From the NCBI GenBank assembly GCA_028293225.1, contig JAQGPE010000594.1:1-7015 (forward strand): a stretch of 7,015 bases of DNA, given 5' to 3'. This DNA is from Akkermansiaceae bacterium (GTDB lineage: Bacteria; Verrucomicrobiota; Verrucomicrobiia; Verrucomicrobiales; Akkermansiaceae). Both the position numbers and the translations under genes were made by a program. The notes below the pieces were generated by a model. That model was not told where the DNA came from and did no database searches. It saw only the letters and a program-made list of their open reading frames with translations. Positions 1-6,873 of the stretch are shown in pieces; the stretch's first letter is position 1; each line of letters begins with the position of its first letter.

Positions 1-294
1 CTGCGCTTCTGCTTCACGCAGGAAGACTCCGGCCGCCACAAGCTTTCCCTGAACATCATCAACGAAGACGGCGACACCCTCGACCCGCAGAACATGCCGA
101 TCGAGCCTGAGTTCGAAGTCGGTCTGCCTCCAAACGTGCCGTTCCTGACCCGCAACGTGATCATGAACCTGCAGGGCCTCCAGTTCCCTGCCGCCGGCAT
201 CTACTCCGTCGACATCGGTTGCGATGGCGAACTGCTCATGCGCCTCCCGCTGCGCATCGTGCAGGTCCAGCAGCCTCAGGAGCAGCTTGCCTGA
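1..294 (+). CDS. DUF6941 family protein, C-terminal part (cut at left edge)
   Basis: The reading frame is open from the first base and ends at TGA 292-294, leaving 97 visible residues. The start lies outside the window. The visible part resembles the DUF6941 family, small proteins of roughly 130 residues with unknown function. Recognisable pieces are an RFCFTQEDSGRH-like segment, a polar INEDGDTL stretch, VGLPPNVPFLTRN, FPAAGIYSVDI and the closing PLRIVQVQQPQ. The alternating hydrophobic pattern suggests a compact beta-sandwich, and no membrane segment is visible. It sits 16 nt upstream of the SDR gene on the same strand, so the two may be co-transcribed. The family name comes from remembered sequence resemblance. 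The function is unknown. Confidence 0.75.
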   Translation: MRFCFTQEDSGRHKLSLNIINEDGDTLDPQNMPIEPEFEVGLPPNVPFLTRNVIMNLQGLQFPAAGIYSVDIGCDGELLMRLPLRIVQVQQPQEQLA

Positions 295-310
295 TCCAGC
301 AACCACTTCC

Positions 311-1111
311 GTGTCTTCGATCCGCTTCAAATGTGCTCTCGTAACCGGCGCTTCCGCCGGTCTCGGGGCCGAGTTCGCCCGTCAGCTCGCACCCCGGTGC
401 GAGACCCTGGCCCTGGTCGCACGCCGTGCCGACCGGTTGGCCGATCTGGCGGACCGGCTGCAGACGAGAAATCCCGGCCTGCGGGTTTTCGCCATTGAAG
501 CGGATCTTTCCGACCCTGAAGCCCGGCTTCAGGCCGTCGCTCATCTTCAGGAACACGGCTTGGTTCCCGATCTCCTGATCAACAACGCCGGGCTCGGCGA
601 CTACGGCGAATTCGCCTCGTCCGAGTGGGAAAGGATCGAGTCGATGCTTCGCGTGAACATCGAGGCGCTGACCCACCTTGCCCACGCCGTGGTGCCATCC
701 ATGGTCGCAGCCGGTCGCGGTTCCATTCTGAATGTCAGCTCGCTCGCCAGTGTGCTGCCGATCCCGGATTTCGCCGTCTACGCCGCCACCAAGGCCTATG
801 TCAGCAGCTTCTCCGAAGCGCTGCGCCTGGAAGTGCGCGAGCACGGCATCCACGTCACCGCCCTCTGCCCCGGCCCGGTCCGCACCGAGTTCGGTGAAGT
901 CGCCCGCCGCAAGAACGGCGGCAAGGATTTTCCCGCCCGCGGTCTCCTCTACGTGCCTGCGGAACAAGTCGTCGCCGAAGCGCTCGAAGGCCTGTCCCGC
1001 AACCGCGCGCGGGTCTACCCGGGTCTCCAGATCGCCGTTGCGGCCGCCGTGATTTCGCTGATTCCGCTCGCCGTGCTCCGCTTCGGCATGGGCTTCCGGC
1101 CCCGGCGCTGA
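311..1111 (+). CDS. SDR family NAD(P)-dependent oxidoreductase with hydrophobic C-terminal tail
   Basis: This is a 266-residue classical short-chain dehydrogenase, probably NADP-dependent, of the broad DltE/COG0300 type. The Rossmann glycine motif TGASAGLG is at residues 12-19, the basic pair after beta-2 (ARR) fits NADP preference, and NNAG is at 91-94. The catalytic tetrad is complete: N116, S134, Y147 and K151 (YAATK). A CPGPVRTEF segment follows, as usual in the family. Residues about 239-262 form a hydrophobic stretch ending in FRPRR, which could attach the enzyme to a membrane. GTG 311 was chosen because it puts the first beta strand directly at the N-terminus. An earlier ATG at 224 would overlap the upstream gene by 71 nt and add a Cys/Ser-rich peptide that looks like a frame shadow. 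No Shine-Dalgarno precedes GTG. The substrate cannot be told from the sequence. Confidence 0.9.
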   Translation: MSSIRFKCALVTGASAGLGAEFARQLAPRCETLALVARRADRLADLADRLQTRNPGLRVFAIEADLSDPEARLQAVAHLQEHGLVPDLLINNAGLGDYGEFASSEWERIESMLRVNIEALTHLAHAVVPSMVAAGRGSILNVSSLASVLPIPDFAVYAATKAYVSSFSEALRLEVREHGIHVTALCPGPVRTEFGEVARRKNGGKDFPARGLLYVPAEQVVAEALEGLSRNRARVYPGLQIAVAAAVISLIPLAVLRFGMGFRPRR

Positions 1112-1160
1112 GAGATCCATTCCTCCGGTGGCCGGCGCTTGGATATCCCCCTTAACCACC

Positions 1161-1637
1161 GTGAAATCGCTCCTGCTCTTTTTCGCCCTTTCCAGCACCC
1201 TCTTTGCCGCTCCGGCGCTTGAGAAATTCTCGCCAGCCGAGGTGCGGTCCAATGCTGACGGCGGTGCCACCGTAGCCGCGTGGTTCGACGGCCAGCACCC
1301 TCAGAAAATCGTCCTGTGGGTCCTGCTCAGTTCCCGCGAACGGAAAGAGACCTATACTTACTCCGACGACGGCAGGCTGGTCTCCGTCGCCATTTTCGAA
1401 CGCTGGTTTGCCATCGACGACGCCACCGGCAAACTCGATCCCAAGCTGACCGAGCGCACCACAGAGTCCGGCCATCACTTCGATCAGATGCCCTCTGCCG
1501 CCGAATCCGCGGAAGATCGCGTCACTCGTCAGAAGCTCGGAGCCTGGCTCTACCAGCAGCTCCTCACCAAGCCACGCACTCTCGATCTCACCAGCCTGAC
1601 CACGGGCGACACTCCTCCTGCCAAGGCGGAGAAGTGA
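1161..1637 (+). CDS. Small exported protein of unknown function
   Basis: This 158-residue protein was not recognised as a member of any family. GTG 1161 was chosen because it begins a classic signal peptide: MKSLLLFF, a hydrophobic core to about residue 16, then FAAPA, a likely signal peptidase I site near residues 16-19. It has no lipobox cysteine. An alternative GTG at 1128 would add 11 residues before that signal. The mature part is short and polar, with a beta-rich centre (IVLWVLLSS, TYTYSDDGRLVSVAIFERWFA at about 50-84) and a likely helix near 117-136 (EDRVTRQKLGAWLYQQL). The C-terminus is low-complexity and rich in Thr, Pro and Lys. It lies 49 nt after the SDR and is convergent with the next gene, 25 nt away. 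It probably acts in the periplasm. Confidence 0.7.
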   Translation: MKSLLLFFALSSTLFAAPALEKFSPAEVRSNADGGATVAAWFDGQHPQKIVLWVLLSSRERKETYTYSDDGRLVSVAIFERWFAIDDATGKLDPKLTERTTESGHHFDQMPSAAESAEDRVTRQKLGAWLYQQLLTKPRTLDLTSLTTGDTPPAKAEK

Positions 1638-1662
1638 CCCGCGGCTTCTCTCCGGATCCCCC

Positions 1663-2955
1663 TCAGGATGCCGGATGGATCTCGATCACGTGCTGCACCG
1701 GCGTCACCGCCGCCTTGACCGCTGCCGCCAGAGGAGCGCGGGCCTTTTCGGTGAGATCGAAGGTCTCATTCAGGTCGGCCGCGCCTTCCGGTCCGTGGAC
1801 CAGGGATTTGATCTGGCGCGTTTCGTAGTCCTGCTTCGCCACCACCGCCTGCCATACCTTCTGGAAGGCTCCGAGCAGCGGATGGGTTTCGAAATCCTTG
1901 GCCAGGTTCACGCCATTCTTCAATTCGTCCGCCGTATAACGCTTCTTGGTTTCGCCCCAGGTCACGTCATAAGCAGCCGCCTTTGGCGCCGAGACCTTCA
2001 GCGTCAGCCGGTTCAGATCTTCGTCGAAAGGCACCAGCGCCAGTCCCGCCCGCAGCGAATCATCGTTGTTCAGCGGGCCCGCACCAACGCTGAACGGCAG
2101 TCGCGTGGCCTTCAGCGTGATCTTGCCCCCCTCACTGGAAAGGACCTCCTCGCCGGTCGTCGCGGCCGCCTTGCCAGTGCTGTCGTCAAAGGTGATCGTG
2201 CCCAGATCCCCATCCAGGCCCATTGCCTGCAGGAAGCCGTAAGCCATCACGATGTGGCCGGCCCAGTTCGGATGCACGCCATCCTTGCCAGCGAGCTTGA
2301 AGTCTTCGCCGTAGGCCTTGTGAGCATGGTAGTTGGCCAGCAGCATCGGCCGGTAAAGGTCGGCGAACAGCGTCTGTTCGGCGGCGGCGATCTCCACCCC
2401 GACATTGCGCATTTTGGAAAGGCTCACATTCAGCGTCTGACGATCCGCCTTGGCTTCCTTCACCCACGGCGGCGTGGAATCAATGATCCCCGACGAACCC
2501 AGGATCACCCGGCAGCCGCCGTCCTTGAACATCCTGATCATGGCGGTCTCGTTCTTGCGGAACTCCGCGCCGATCGAGTCCTCGAACGGCACGTAGTGGA
2601 AGTCATTCATTCCATAGCAGGTGGTCGCGATCGTCGGCTGAAAGCGCATCACATCACTCTGCTGACGCCCCACGAAACCGCCGGCCTGCTCCCCGCTCCA
2701 ACCATACTGGCGGCAGGTGATTTCCAGATCCGGCACGCAGGCCGTCAGGTAGGCCTCCATGATCACCGAGTAGCGGCGTTGCTCGGTGATCGAGTCGCCG
2801 CAAATGGCCAGCCGGTCGCCCTTCTTAAGTTGCAACCCCTTCACTTCCGGCGCGGGAGCCAGGTCGTAAATCGACGACAACTCGGTCGGCAAAGGCGGCA
2901 GTTCCCGGGCAGCGGCGGGGAGGAGAAACGAGGCGGCGAGCAGAATCGGCTTCAT
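1663..2955 (-). CDS. Secreted SGNH/GDSL-family hydrolase (esterase-like)
   Basis: This 430-residue exported hydrolase starts at an ATG whose complement is at 2953-2955. The signal peptide is MKPILLAASFLLPAAA, with cleavage likely after residue 16. The SGNH domain covers about residues 45-245. Block I is GDSIT at 53-57 with nucleophile S55, the block II glycine lies in YGWSGEQ (84-90), block III is YGMND with N117, and block V is DGVHP with D225 and H228. All catalytic and oxyanion residues are therefore present. SGNH enzymes typically cleave ester bonds, often removing acetyl groups from polysaccharides. Residues about 250-430 form an extra C-terminal region with a beta-rich part (about 255-340) and a helical end, not assigned to any family. 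The gene diverges from the propeller gene across 89 nt. No Shine-Dalgarno is visible. The exact substrate is unknown. Confidence 0.9.
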   Translation of the reverse strand: MKPILLAASFLLPAAARELPPLPTELSSIYDLAPAPEVKGLQLKKGDRLAICGDSITEQRRYSVIMEAYLTACVPDLEITCRQYGWSGEQAGGFVGRQQSDVMRFQPTIATTCYGMNDFHYVPFEDSIGAEFRKNETAMIRMFKDGGCRVILGSSGIIDSTPPWVKEAKADRQTLNVSLSKMRNVGVEIAAAEQTLFADLYRPMLLANYHAHKAYGEDFKLAGKDGVHPNWAGHIVMAYGFLQAMGLDGDLGTITFDDSTGKAAATTGEEVLSSEGGKITLKATRLPFSVGAGPLNNDDSLRAGLALVPFDEDLNRLTLKVSAPKAAAYDVTWGETKKRYTADELKNGVNLAKDFETHPLLGAFQKVWQAVVAKQDYETRQIKSLVHGPEGAADLNETFDLTEKARAPLAAAVKAAVTPVQHVIEIHPAS

Positions 2956-2987
2956 GTCGCCGTGTAAGACGCCATAGATGAACCCCG

Positions 2988-3010
2988 GCTTTCAAATTCA
3001 TTCCGAAAGC
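2988..3010. promoter_or_regulatory. Inverted repeat in the divergent promoter region, possible operator
   Basis: The 89-nt gap (2956-3044) between the divergent hydrolase and propeller genes must hold both promoters. Near its middle is a perfect inverted repeat, GCTTTC at 2988-2993 and GAAAGC at 3005-3010, with an 11-nt AT-rich spacer. The half-site centres are 17 bp apart, roughly one and a half helical turns. This arrangement could serve a dimeric regulator acting on both genes. No convincing -35/-10 pair was found on either strand. A 6+6 bp repeat can also arise by chance. Confidence 0.3.
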
Positions 3011-3044
3011 AAGATCCCCACTCCATCATCCGTTTCCGATCCGC

Positions 3045-4229
3045 ATGAAAGTCCCGGCGCTCTGCATTCCATTCGGCTTCCTGCTGATGTCCTTCTGCGC
3101 CACCGCCCCATCTCTCAGCACGGATTGGAAAAAGATGACCGTCACCGGTGACTTTCTCACCGAGGGATTGTCGACCGGCGACATCGACGGCGACGGCATC
3201 CCCGACCTGGTCGCGGGCGCTTTCTGGTTCAGGGGCCCCGAATTCAACGAAGCGCGCCCCTATCGCCCCGGTCACGCCCAGCCGGTCGATACCTACATGG
3301 AGGACTCCTTCCTCAGCTGGGTCGACGACCTCAACGGCGACCGCAAAAACGACATCCTCATGGTCGGCCGCCCCGGCCACGAAACGACGATTTATCTCAA
3401 TCCGGGCGCGACCGGTGAATGGACCTCCCACCGCATCCTTGAGGAAACCTCCACGGAGAGCCCGATCTACATCGACCTCGATGGCGATGGCAAAAAGGAG
3501 CTGGTCTGTATGCAGGGCGGCCGTTTCGGCTACGCCAAGCGCGACGCGTCCGACGTCACCAAGCCCTGGACCTTCATCCCTATCTCCGAAAAGCGGACGG
3601 ATTCCCCCTTCATCCACGGCCTCGGCGTCGGCGACCTGAATGGCGACGGCCGTCTGGATGTGATCGAAAAGGAAGGCTGGTTCGAGCAACCGGCTAAAAT
3701 CACCGATCCCTGGTCCTACCACCCCTATGCTTTCGCCAAGGCAGGCGGCGCCCAGATGCTGGTCTTTGACGTCGATGGCGACGGCGACGCCGATATCGTC
3801 ACCAGCCTCAATGGCCACGGCTACGGCTTGGCCTGGTTCGAAAACCGCTTCAACCAGGACGGTAAGGTCGACTTCATCCGTCACGAGATCCTCTCCGAAG
3901 ACGGCGCGCAGAAAGGCCCCGGCGGCCTGCAGGTCAGTGAACTCCACGCCATGGAAGCCGGTGATCTCGACGGCGACGGCCGCGTCGATTTCGTGACCGG
4001 CAAGCGCTACTGGGCCCACAACGGCAACGATCCCGGTGCCAGCGATCCCGCCCTCACCGTGATCTTCCTGAACAAAAAGGACGGCGACTCCGTCCGCTGG
4101 GAGCCCCACGTGTTGGACGAAAATTTCGGCGTCGGCTGCCAGATCGCCGTCGGCGACGTCACAGGCGACGGAAAGCCGGACATCGCCATCGGCTGCAAGA
4201 AAGGCGTCGTGGTCTTTGCTCCGAACTGA
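3045..4229 (+). CDS. Exported FG-GAP/VCBS repeat protein, predicted seven-bladed calcium-binding beta-propeller
   Basis: This 394-residue protein starts at ATG 3045 with an N-terminal export signal: MKVP, a hydrophobic core at about 5-17, then CATAPS. A cysteine at 18 follows LMSF, which is a poor lipobox because Phe sits at -1, so lipoprotein status is doubtful. Seven calcium-loop motifs of the DxDxDGxxD type follow: DIDGDGIPD (46), DLNGDRKND (95), DLDGDGKKE (144), DLNGDGRLD (197), DVDGDGDAD (242), DLDGDGRVD (307) and DVTGDGKPD (371). The spacing is 45-65 residues, as expected for one loop per blade, so a closed seven-bladed propeller fits. Such domains bind calcium and often mediate protein or sugar contacts; no enzymatic motif is visible. 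It diverges from the SGNH hydrolase, suggesting shared control. No Shine-Dalgarno is seen. Confidence 0.88.
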   Translation: MKVPALCIPFGFLLMSFCATAPSLSTDWKKMTVTGDFLTEGLSTGDIDGDGIPDLVAGAFWFRGPEFNEARPYRPGHAQPVDTYMEDSFLSWVDDLNGDRKNDILMVGRPGHETTIYLNPGATGEWTSHRILEETSTESPIYIDLDGDGKKELVCMQGGRFGYAKRDASDVTKPWTFIPISEKRTDSPFIHGLGVGDLNGDGRLDVIEKEGWFEQPAKITDPWSYHPYAFAKAGGAQMLVFDVDGDGDADIVTSLNGHGYGLAWFENRFNQDGKVDFIRHEILSEDGAQKGPGGLQVSELHAMEAGDLDGDGRVDFVTGKRYWAHNGNDPGASDPALTVIFLNKKDGDSVRWEPHVLDENFGVGCQIAVGDVTGDGKPDIAIGCKKGVVVFAPN

Positions 4230-4246
4230 ATCGGGAAGATCCGCCC

Positions 4247-5092
4247 TTATTTGATTTTCAGGACCAGCGGCACTCTTTGGATCCGGGTGCAGTCGCAGAG
4301 GCTTCCGGCAAACATTCCCATATGGCCCTTGTCTTCGAAAGAGTAGGTGCCCTCCACGATGATATAGTCGTCATTGACCTCATCGATCTGATCCGGGTTG
4401 GCGTGGACTGAAGCGCCTCCCAGCCAGATGGTGCGTTTCCAATCCCCGGCGCCTTCCGCCTTTTCTCGGAAGCAGCTTCCTTCGAACTCGCCATGATAAT
4501 AACCGGTAAGGCGCACCCGCTTACCATGATACACCTGCGGATCAAGAAGCAACTCCGCGAAAGTAACCTCCCTGGCAGGGATGGTCGCCCCCTCGACGAC
4601 AGTGTCCTTGTGAGCATCCTCTGCAAATGGCCTGTGCGCTTCCAACAATCGCTGGATCAACTCTTCCAGCTTTTGCCTCACTGGAGCATTGGGGCCCGCG
4701 GCGATTCTACTGATCGGCTCAGCCAAATCCAGTCCGGAAAGGGAGCCTTCGATATCGAAGCTTTTCGCCTGGCCAGCCTGCTTGTTCAGATCAGCCAGAG
4801 GCAGCTTGTGAAGCTCCTGCAAAAAGGCTTCGTAGTCTGGAATCGGAATCGGACCATTGCTCGAATCGGCATGATAAGCCACCGCATCACGATCCACCAA
4901 GGGCAGACCGATCCTCCGATGAAATGAAAACCAGACGCTCTTCTCCTGGGAACGATAGATGGTCAGCCCCTCGCTGAAGGAGCAAAGCAGCGGCGGCCGC
5001 GTCTCCTCGGAAAGATCCAGATTGAAGTCAGCTTGCGCCCGCACCGTGATGGAGCTCGTCAGCAATATCACCGCGACCGCAGCTTTTATCAT
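4247..5092 (-). CDS. Exported protein of unknown function with C-terminal OB-like module
   Basis: This 281-residue protein begins MIKAAVAVILL and has a signal peptide ending near VRAQA (residues 17-21). The middle (about 80-165) is helical and charged, with KLEELIQRLLEAHRPF at 141-156. Residues about 175-274 look like a small beta-barrel module: FAELLLDPQVYHGKRVRLTGYYH, IWLGG, DDYIIVEGTYSF, then GHMGMFAGSLCDCTRI. The 'L..P..Y.GK.V.L.G.Y' opening recalls OB-like modules in secreted proteins, but no function is known. Cysteines are at 37, 207, 266 and 268. An in-frame ATG at 5128 directly follows the stop of the upstream beta-barrel gene (TGAATG), so a 293-residue coupled form is possible. ATG 5092 was preferred because it places the signal peptide at the N-terminus. 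GC is lower than in neighbouring genes. Confidence 0.75.
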   Translation of the reverse strand: MIKAAVAVILLTSSITVRAQADFNLDLSEETRPPLLCSFSEGLTIYRSQEKSVWFSFHRRIGLPLVDRDAVAYHADSSNGPIPIPDYEAFLQELHKLPLADLNKQAGQAKSFDIEGSLSGLDLAEPISRIAAGPNAPVRQKLEELIQRLLEAHRPFAEDAHKDTVVEGATIPAREVTFAELLLDPQVYHGKRVRLTGYYHGEFEGSCFREKAEGAGDWKRTIWLGGASVHANPDQIDEVNDDYIIVEGTYSFEDKGHMGMFAGSLCDCTRIQRVPLVLKIK

Positions 5093-5128
5093 GGTGCGAG
5101 TGTGGGCAGCCTCTAAGCCGGAAACCAT

Positions 5129-5896
5129 TCAAAACCGGACCGTCACCCCCTGCGTGATCGAGAAATCGTCCGCCGAGTCACTCAGCCCGTACAGCCCGCC
5201 CAGATCGAGTTGCACATTGTCGCCGACCTTCCAGGTCACGCCCGCGCTCAGGCTCGCCTCGTAGCCGTGCCGCCCGGCGGTGCCGACATATTCCAGATAA
5301 ACGCCGCCGTTTTTCCCCAGATCGTGGGAAATCTCGAATGTGTGCAGGAAATCCCATTCATGGCGGCTGGTATCCTCGTTCCAAACCCGCGCGACGCCCA
5401 GCTCTCCGCCCAGATCCCAGCCGTCGGCGATCTCATAAGCCTGGCTGTAAACCAGCCCGCCCTCCCACTGGCCGGTGCTGACCGCGGTCTGGGACGGTAT
5501 TGTCACATAGGGGGCCAGCGCCGCGGAGCTTTTCCCGCCGTCATTGCCCCAGAGATTCCAGCGCGTCAGCACGTCGATGTCGCCGAAACCCTCGGCATCG
5601 CCGCTGCTCAGGCCCTTCGTGCTGTCCCTCTGGTAGGGCCGGACCAGCACTTCCAGATCCATGTTTTTCGTGACGCCGAAGACGAAATTGGTCTCTCCCA
5701 GGCTCCAGGTCTGGTCGGTCACTCCGCCGGATTTGTCACGGGTATAGGACCATACGCCCATTTCCACCTGCACGGCGCCCGGCTCCAGCGTCGTCGTGCC
5801 CTGGGTCTGATCCGGCCGGTTCGGCGACAGATCGCGTTCGAAATCGGCGGCACGGGCCACGACGGGCAGGATCAAAAGAAATGGCAGGACTTTCAT
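5129..5896 (-). CDS. Outer-membrane beta-barrel protein, MetA-pathway (Phenol_MetA_deg-like) family
   Basis: This is a 255-residue outer-membrane protein. The signal peptide is MKVLPFLLILPVVARA, cleaved before ADFERDL. The mature N-terminus has NRPDQTQGTTTLEPGAVQVE (26-45), matching the 'DRPD-T...PG..Q.E.G' opening of the Phenol_MetA_deg family. GFGDIDVLTRWNLWGNDGG (103-121) is a second hallmark. The rest is alternating amphipathic strands rich in Gly and Tyr, ending in VTVRF, with the C-terminal Phe that is typical for recognition by the outer-membrane assembly machinery. The family is named after phenol-degradation neighbourhoods, but many members have no known role and nothing here points to phenol. 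Although the frame stays open far upstream, ATG 5896 is the start because the signal peptide begins there; the extension is antisense to the next SDR gene. The OB-like gene follows directly downstream. Confidence 0.88.
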   Translation of the reverse strand: MKVLPFLLILPVVARAADFERDLSPNRPDQTQGTTTLEPGAVQVEMGVWSYTRDKSGGVTDQTWSLGETNFVFGVTKNMDLEVLVRPYQRDSTKGLSSGDAEGFGDIDVLTRWNLWGNDGGKSSAALAPYVTIPSQTAVSTGQWEGGLVYSQAYEIADGWDLGGELGVARVWNEDTSRHEWDFLHTFEISHDLGKNGGVYLEYVGTAGRHGYEASLSAGVTWKVGDNVQLDLGGLYGLSDSADDFSITQGVTVRF

Positions 5897-5931
5897 GGGA
5901 GGTTTTCCCGTTAGCGTCCGCGCGGCACTAT

Positions 5932-5981
5932 TTCGTGGATTTCTCTGCGTCTTCGCGGACAAATGGGAGACTTCACGGTGA
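5932..5981. repeat. Degenerate short intergenic repeat
   Basis: In the 141-nt divergent gap before the second SDR, similar 9-nt units stand side by side: TTCGTGGAT (5932-5940), TTCTCTGCG (5941-5949) and TCTTCGCGG (5950-5958). A related CTTCACGGTGA follows at 5971-5981. The wording recalls the 'TTCGTGTCTTCGCGG / CTCTGCGTCTTCGCGG' elements found scattered between genes in several environmental phyla, including Verrucomicrobiota. This recognition is from memory, and copy number in this genome is unknown. The flanks show no clear inverted repeats or target duplication. Confidence 0.4.
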
Positions 5982-6021
5982 GTCGTTGCAGCACTTGGCG
6001 CTTGCCCACTCAGGGACCGCT

Positions 6022-6026
6022 GGAGA
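6022..6026 (+). promoter_or_regulatory. Shine-Dalgarno-like GGAGA deciding the start at 6038
   Basis: GGAGA lies 11 nt before ATG 6038. It is the only start in the window with a recognisable Shine-Dalgarno. It favours this ATG over the ATG at 5963, which lies inside the degenerate repeat. The spacing is on the long side. Confidence 0.4.
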
Positions 6027-6037
6027 ACCTCTTTCGC

Positions 6038-6826
6038 ATGCAAACAGCAGCCTATTTCAAAGATCTGTTTGGCCTTGAAGGTCAGACGGCGGTCGTCATC
6101 GGCGGCACCGGCGAACTCTGTAGCGCCATGGCCGCCGGCCTGGCCCACGCGGGCTGCGAGGTGGTCCTGGTCGGCAGAATCCGCGAAAAGGCCGAACGGA
6201 TCCTCACGGAAATCGAGGAATTCGGCGGCAAGGGCTACTTCATGCCCTGCGATGTCACTTCCCGCGATTCGCTCCAGCAGCTGGTCGAGGAAGTCGTCGG
6301 CCGCTCCGGCCGCGTCGATATCCTCATCAACGGCGCCGGCATCAATGCCCCGACTCCTTTCCTGGAAATCCAGGAAGAGGAATTCCAGCGCATCATCGAT
6401 ACCAATCTCACCGCCGTTTTCCGCACCTGCCAGGTGTTCGGAAAGTATTTCGTGGAAGAAGGCATCCCCGCTTCCGTGATCAATCTCGGCTCCATGTCGG
6501 GCCTTATCCCGCTCTCGAAGGTTTTCACTTATTCCGCCAGCAAGGCCGCGGTCCACAACCTCTCGAAGAACCTCGCCCGCGAGTGGGCCGAGTATTCCAT
6601 CCGCGTTAACACCTTGGTTCCAGGCTTCTTCCCTGCTGAACAGAATCGCAAGATTTTGGATGAAGGCCGGGTGCTCGATATCCTGCGCCAGACCCCGATG
6701 AGCCGTTTCGGCACCCCGGACGATCTGATCGGCGCCACCCTGCTGCTGGCCTCCAATCGGGCCGGCGCGTTCATTACCGGCACCGAGTTGGTGGTGGATG
6801 GCGGTTTCAACGCCATGAAAATCTGA
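6038..6826 (+). CDS. SDR family oxidoreductase, UxuB/YjmF-like (sugar-acid reductase candidate)
   Basis: This is a 262-residue cytoplasmic short-chain dehydrogenase. The N-terminus [18 protein letters not shown] leads into the cofactor loop GGTGELCSA (22-30), a variant of TGxxxGxG. An NGAG variant of NNAG is at 98-101. The catalytic tetrad is complete: N123, S152, Y165 and K169 (YSASK). After it come [14 protein letters not shown] (194-207), [15 protein letters not shown] (219-233) and the terminal [22 protein letters not shown] and TPM-RFG are hallmarks of the D-mannonate/fructuronate oxidoreductase-like SDRs (UxuB/YjmF type), which reduce fructuronate to mannonate in uronate catabolism. The assignment to that subfamily is likely; the exact substrate is not certain, and no other uronate gene is in the window. 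ATG 6038 was preferred over 5963, whose extra 25 residues look non-native. The gene ends in tandem stops TGA-TAA. Confidence 0.88.
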   Translation: MQTAAYFKDLFGLEGQTAVVIGGTGELCSAMAAGLAHAGCEVVLVGRIREKAERILTEIEEFGGKGYFMPCDVTSRDSLQQLVEEVVGRSGRVDILINGAGINAPTPFLEIQEEEFQRIIDTNLTAVFRTCQVFGKYFVEEGIPASVINLGSMSGLIPLSKVFTYSASKAAVHNLSKNLAREWAEYSIRVNTLVPGFFPAEQNRKILDEGRVLDILRQTPMSRFGTPDDLIGATLLLASNRAGAFITGTELVVDGGFNAMKI

Positions 6827-6873
6827 TAAGTTTATCCTTCTAAAACCCCTCCCAACCGTGCTGCTTGCACCGC

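Noticed and set aside
1102..1139. Direct repeat CCGGCGCT at 1102-1109 and 1132-1139
   Set aside because: Eight GC-only bases repeated once within GC-rich DNA, one copy being inside the SDR stop region. Chance is the simplest explanation.
236..1270. Minus-strand open frame of 344 codons opposite the first SDR
   Set aside because: It is a frame shadow in GC-rich DNA. It overlaps an SDR with an intact tetrad and shows no recognisable motif.
1638..1662. Possible terminator between the convergent small exported gene and the SGNH gene
   Set aside because: The GC-rich 25-nt gap has no stable stem followed by a T-run on either strand.
1675..2967. Plus-strand open frame of 430 codons covering the SGNH hydrolase gene
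   Set aside because: It is the antisense shadow of a gene with a signal peptide and all SGNH catalytic blocks. The shadow protein is rich in Arg, His and Gln, with no domain or export signal.
2952..4109. Minus-strand open frame of 385 codons across the propeller gene
   Set aside because: It is antisense to the repeated Asp/Gly codons of the calcium loops, which read as Val/Ala/Ile-rich text on the other strand. The plus-strand gene has clear family motifs.
4230..4246. Possible terminator between the convergent propeller and OB-like genes
   Set aside because: Only a GGG/CCC pairing of three bases is available before a T-rich stretch. That is too weak to call a terminator.
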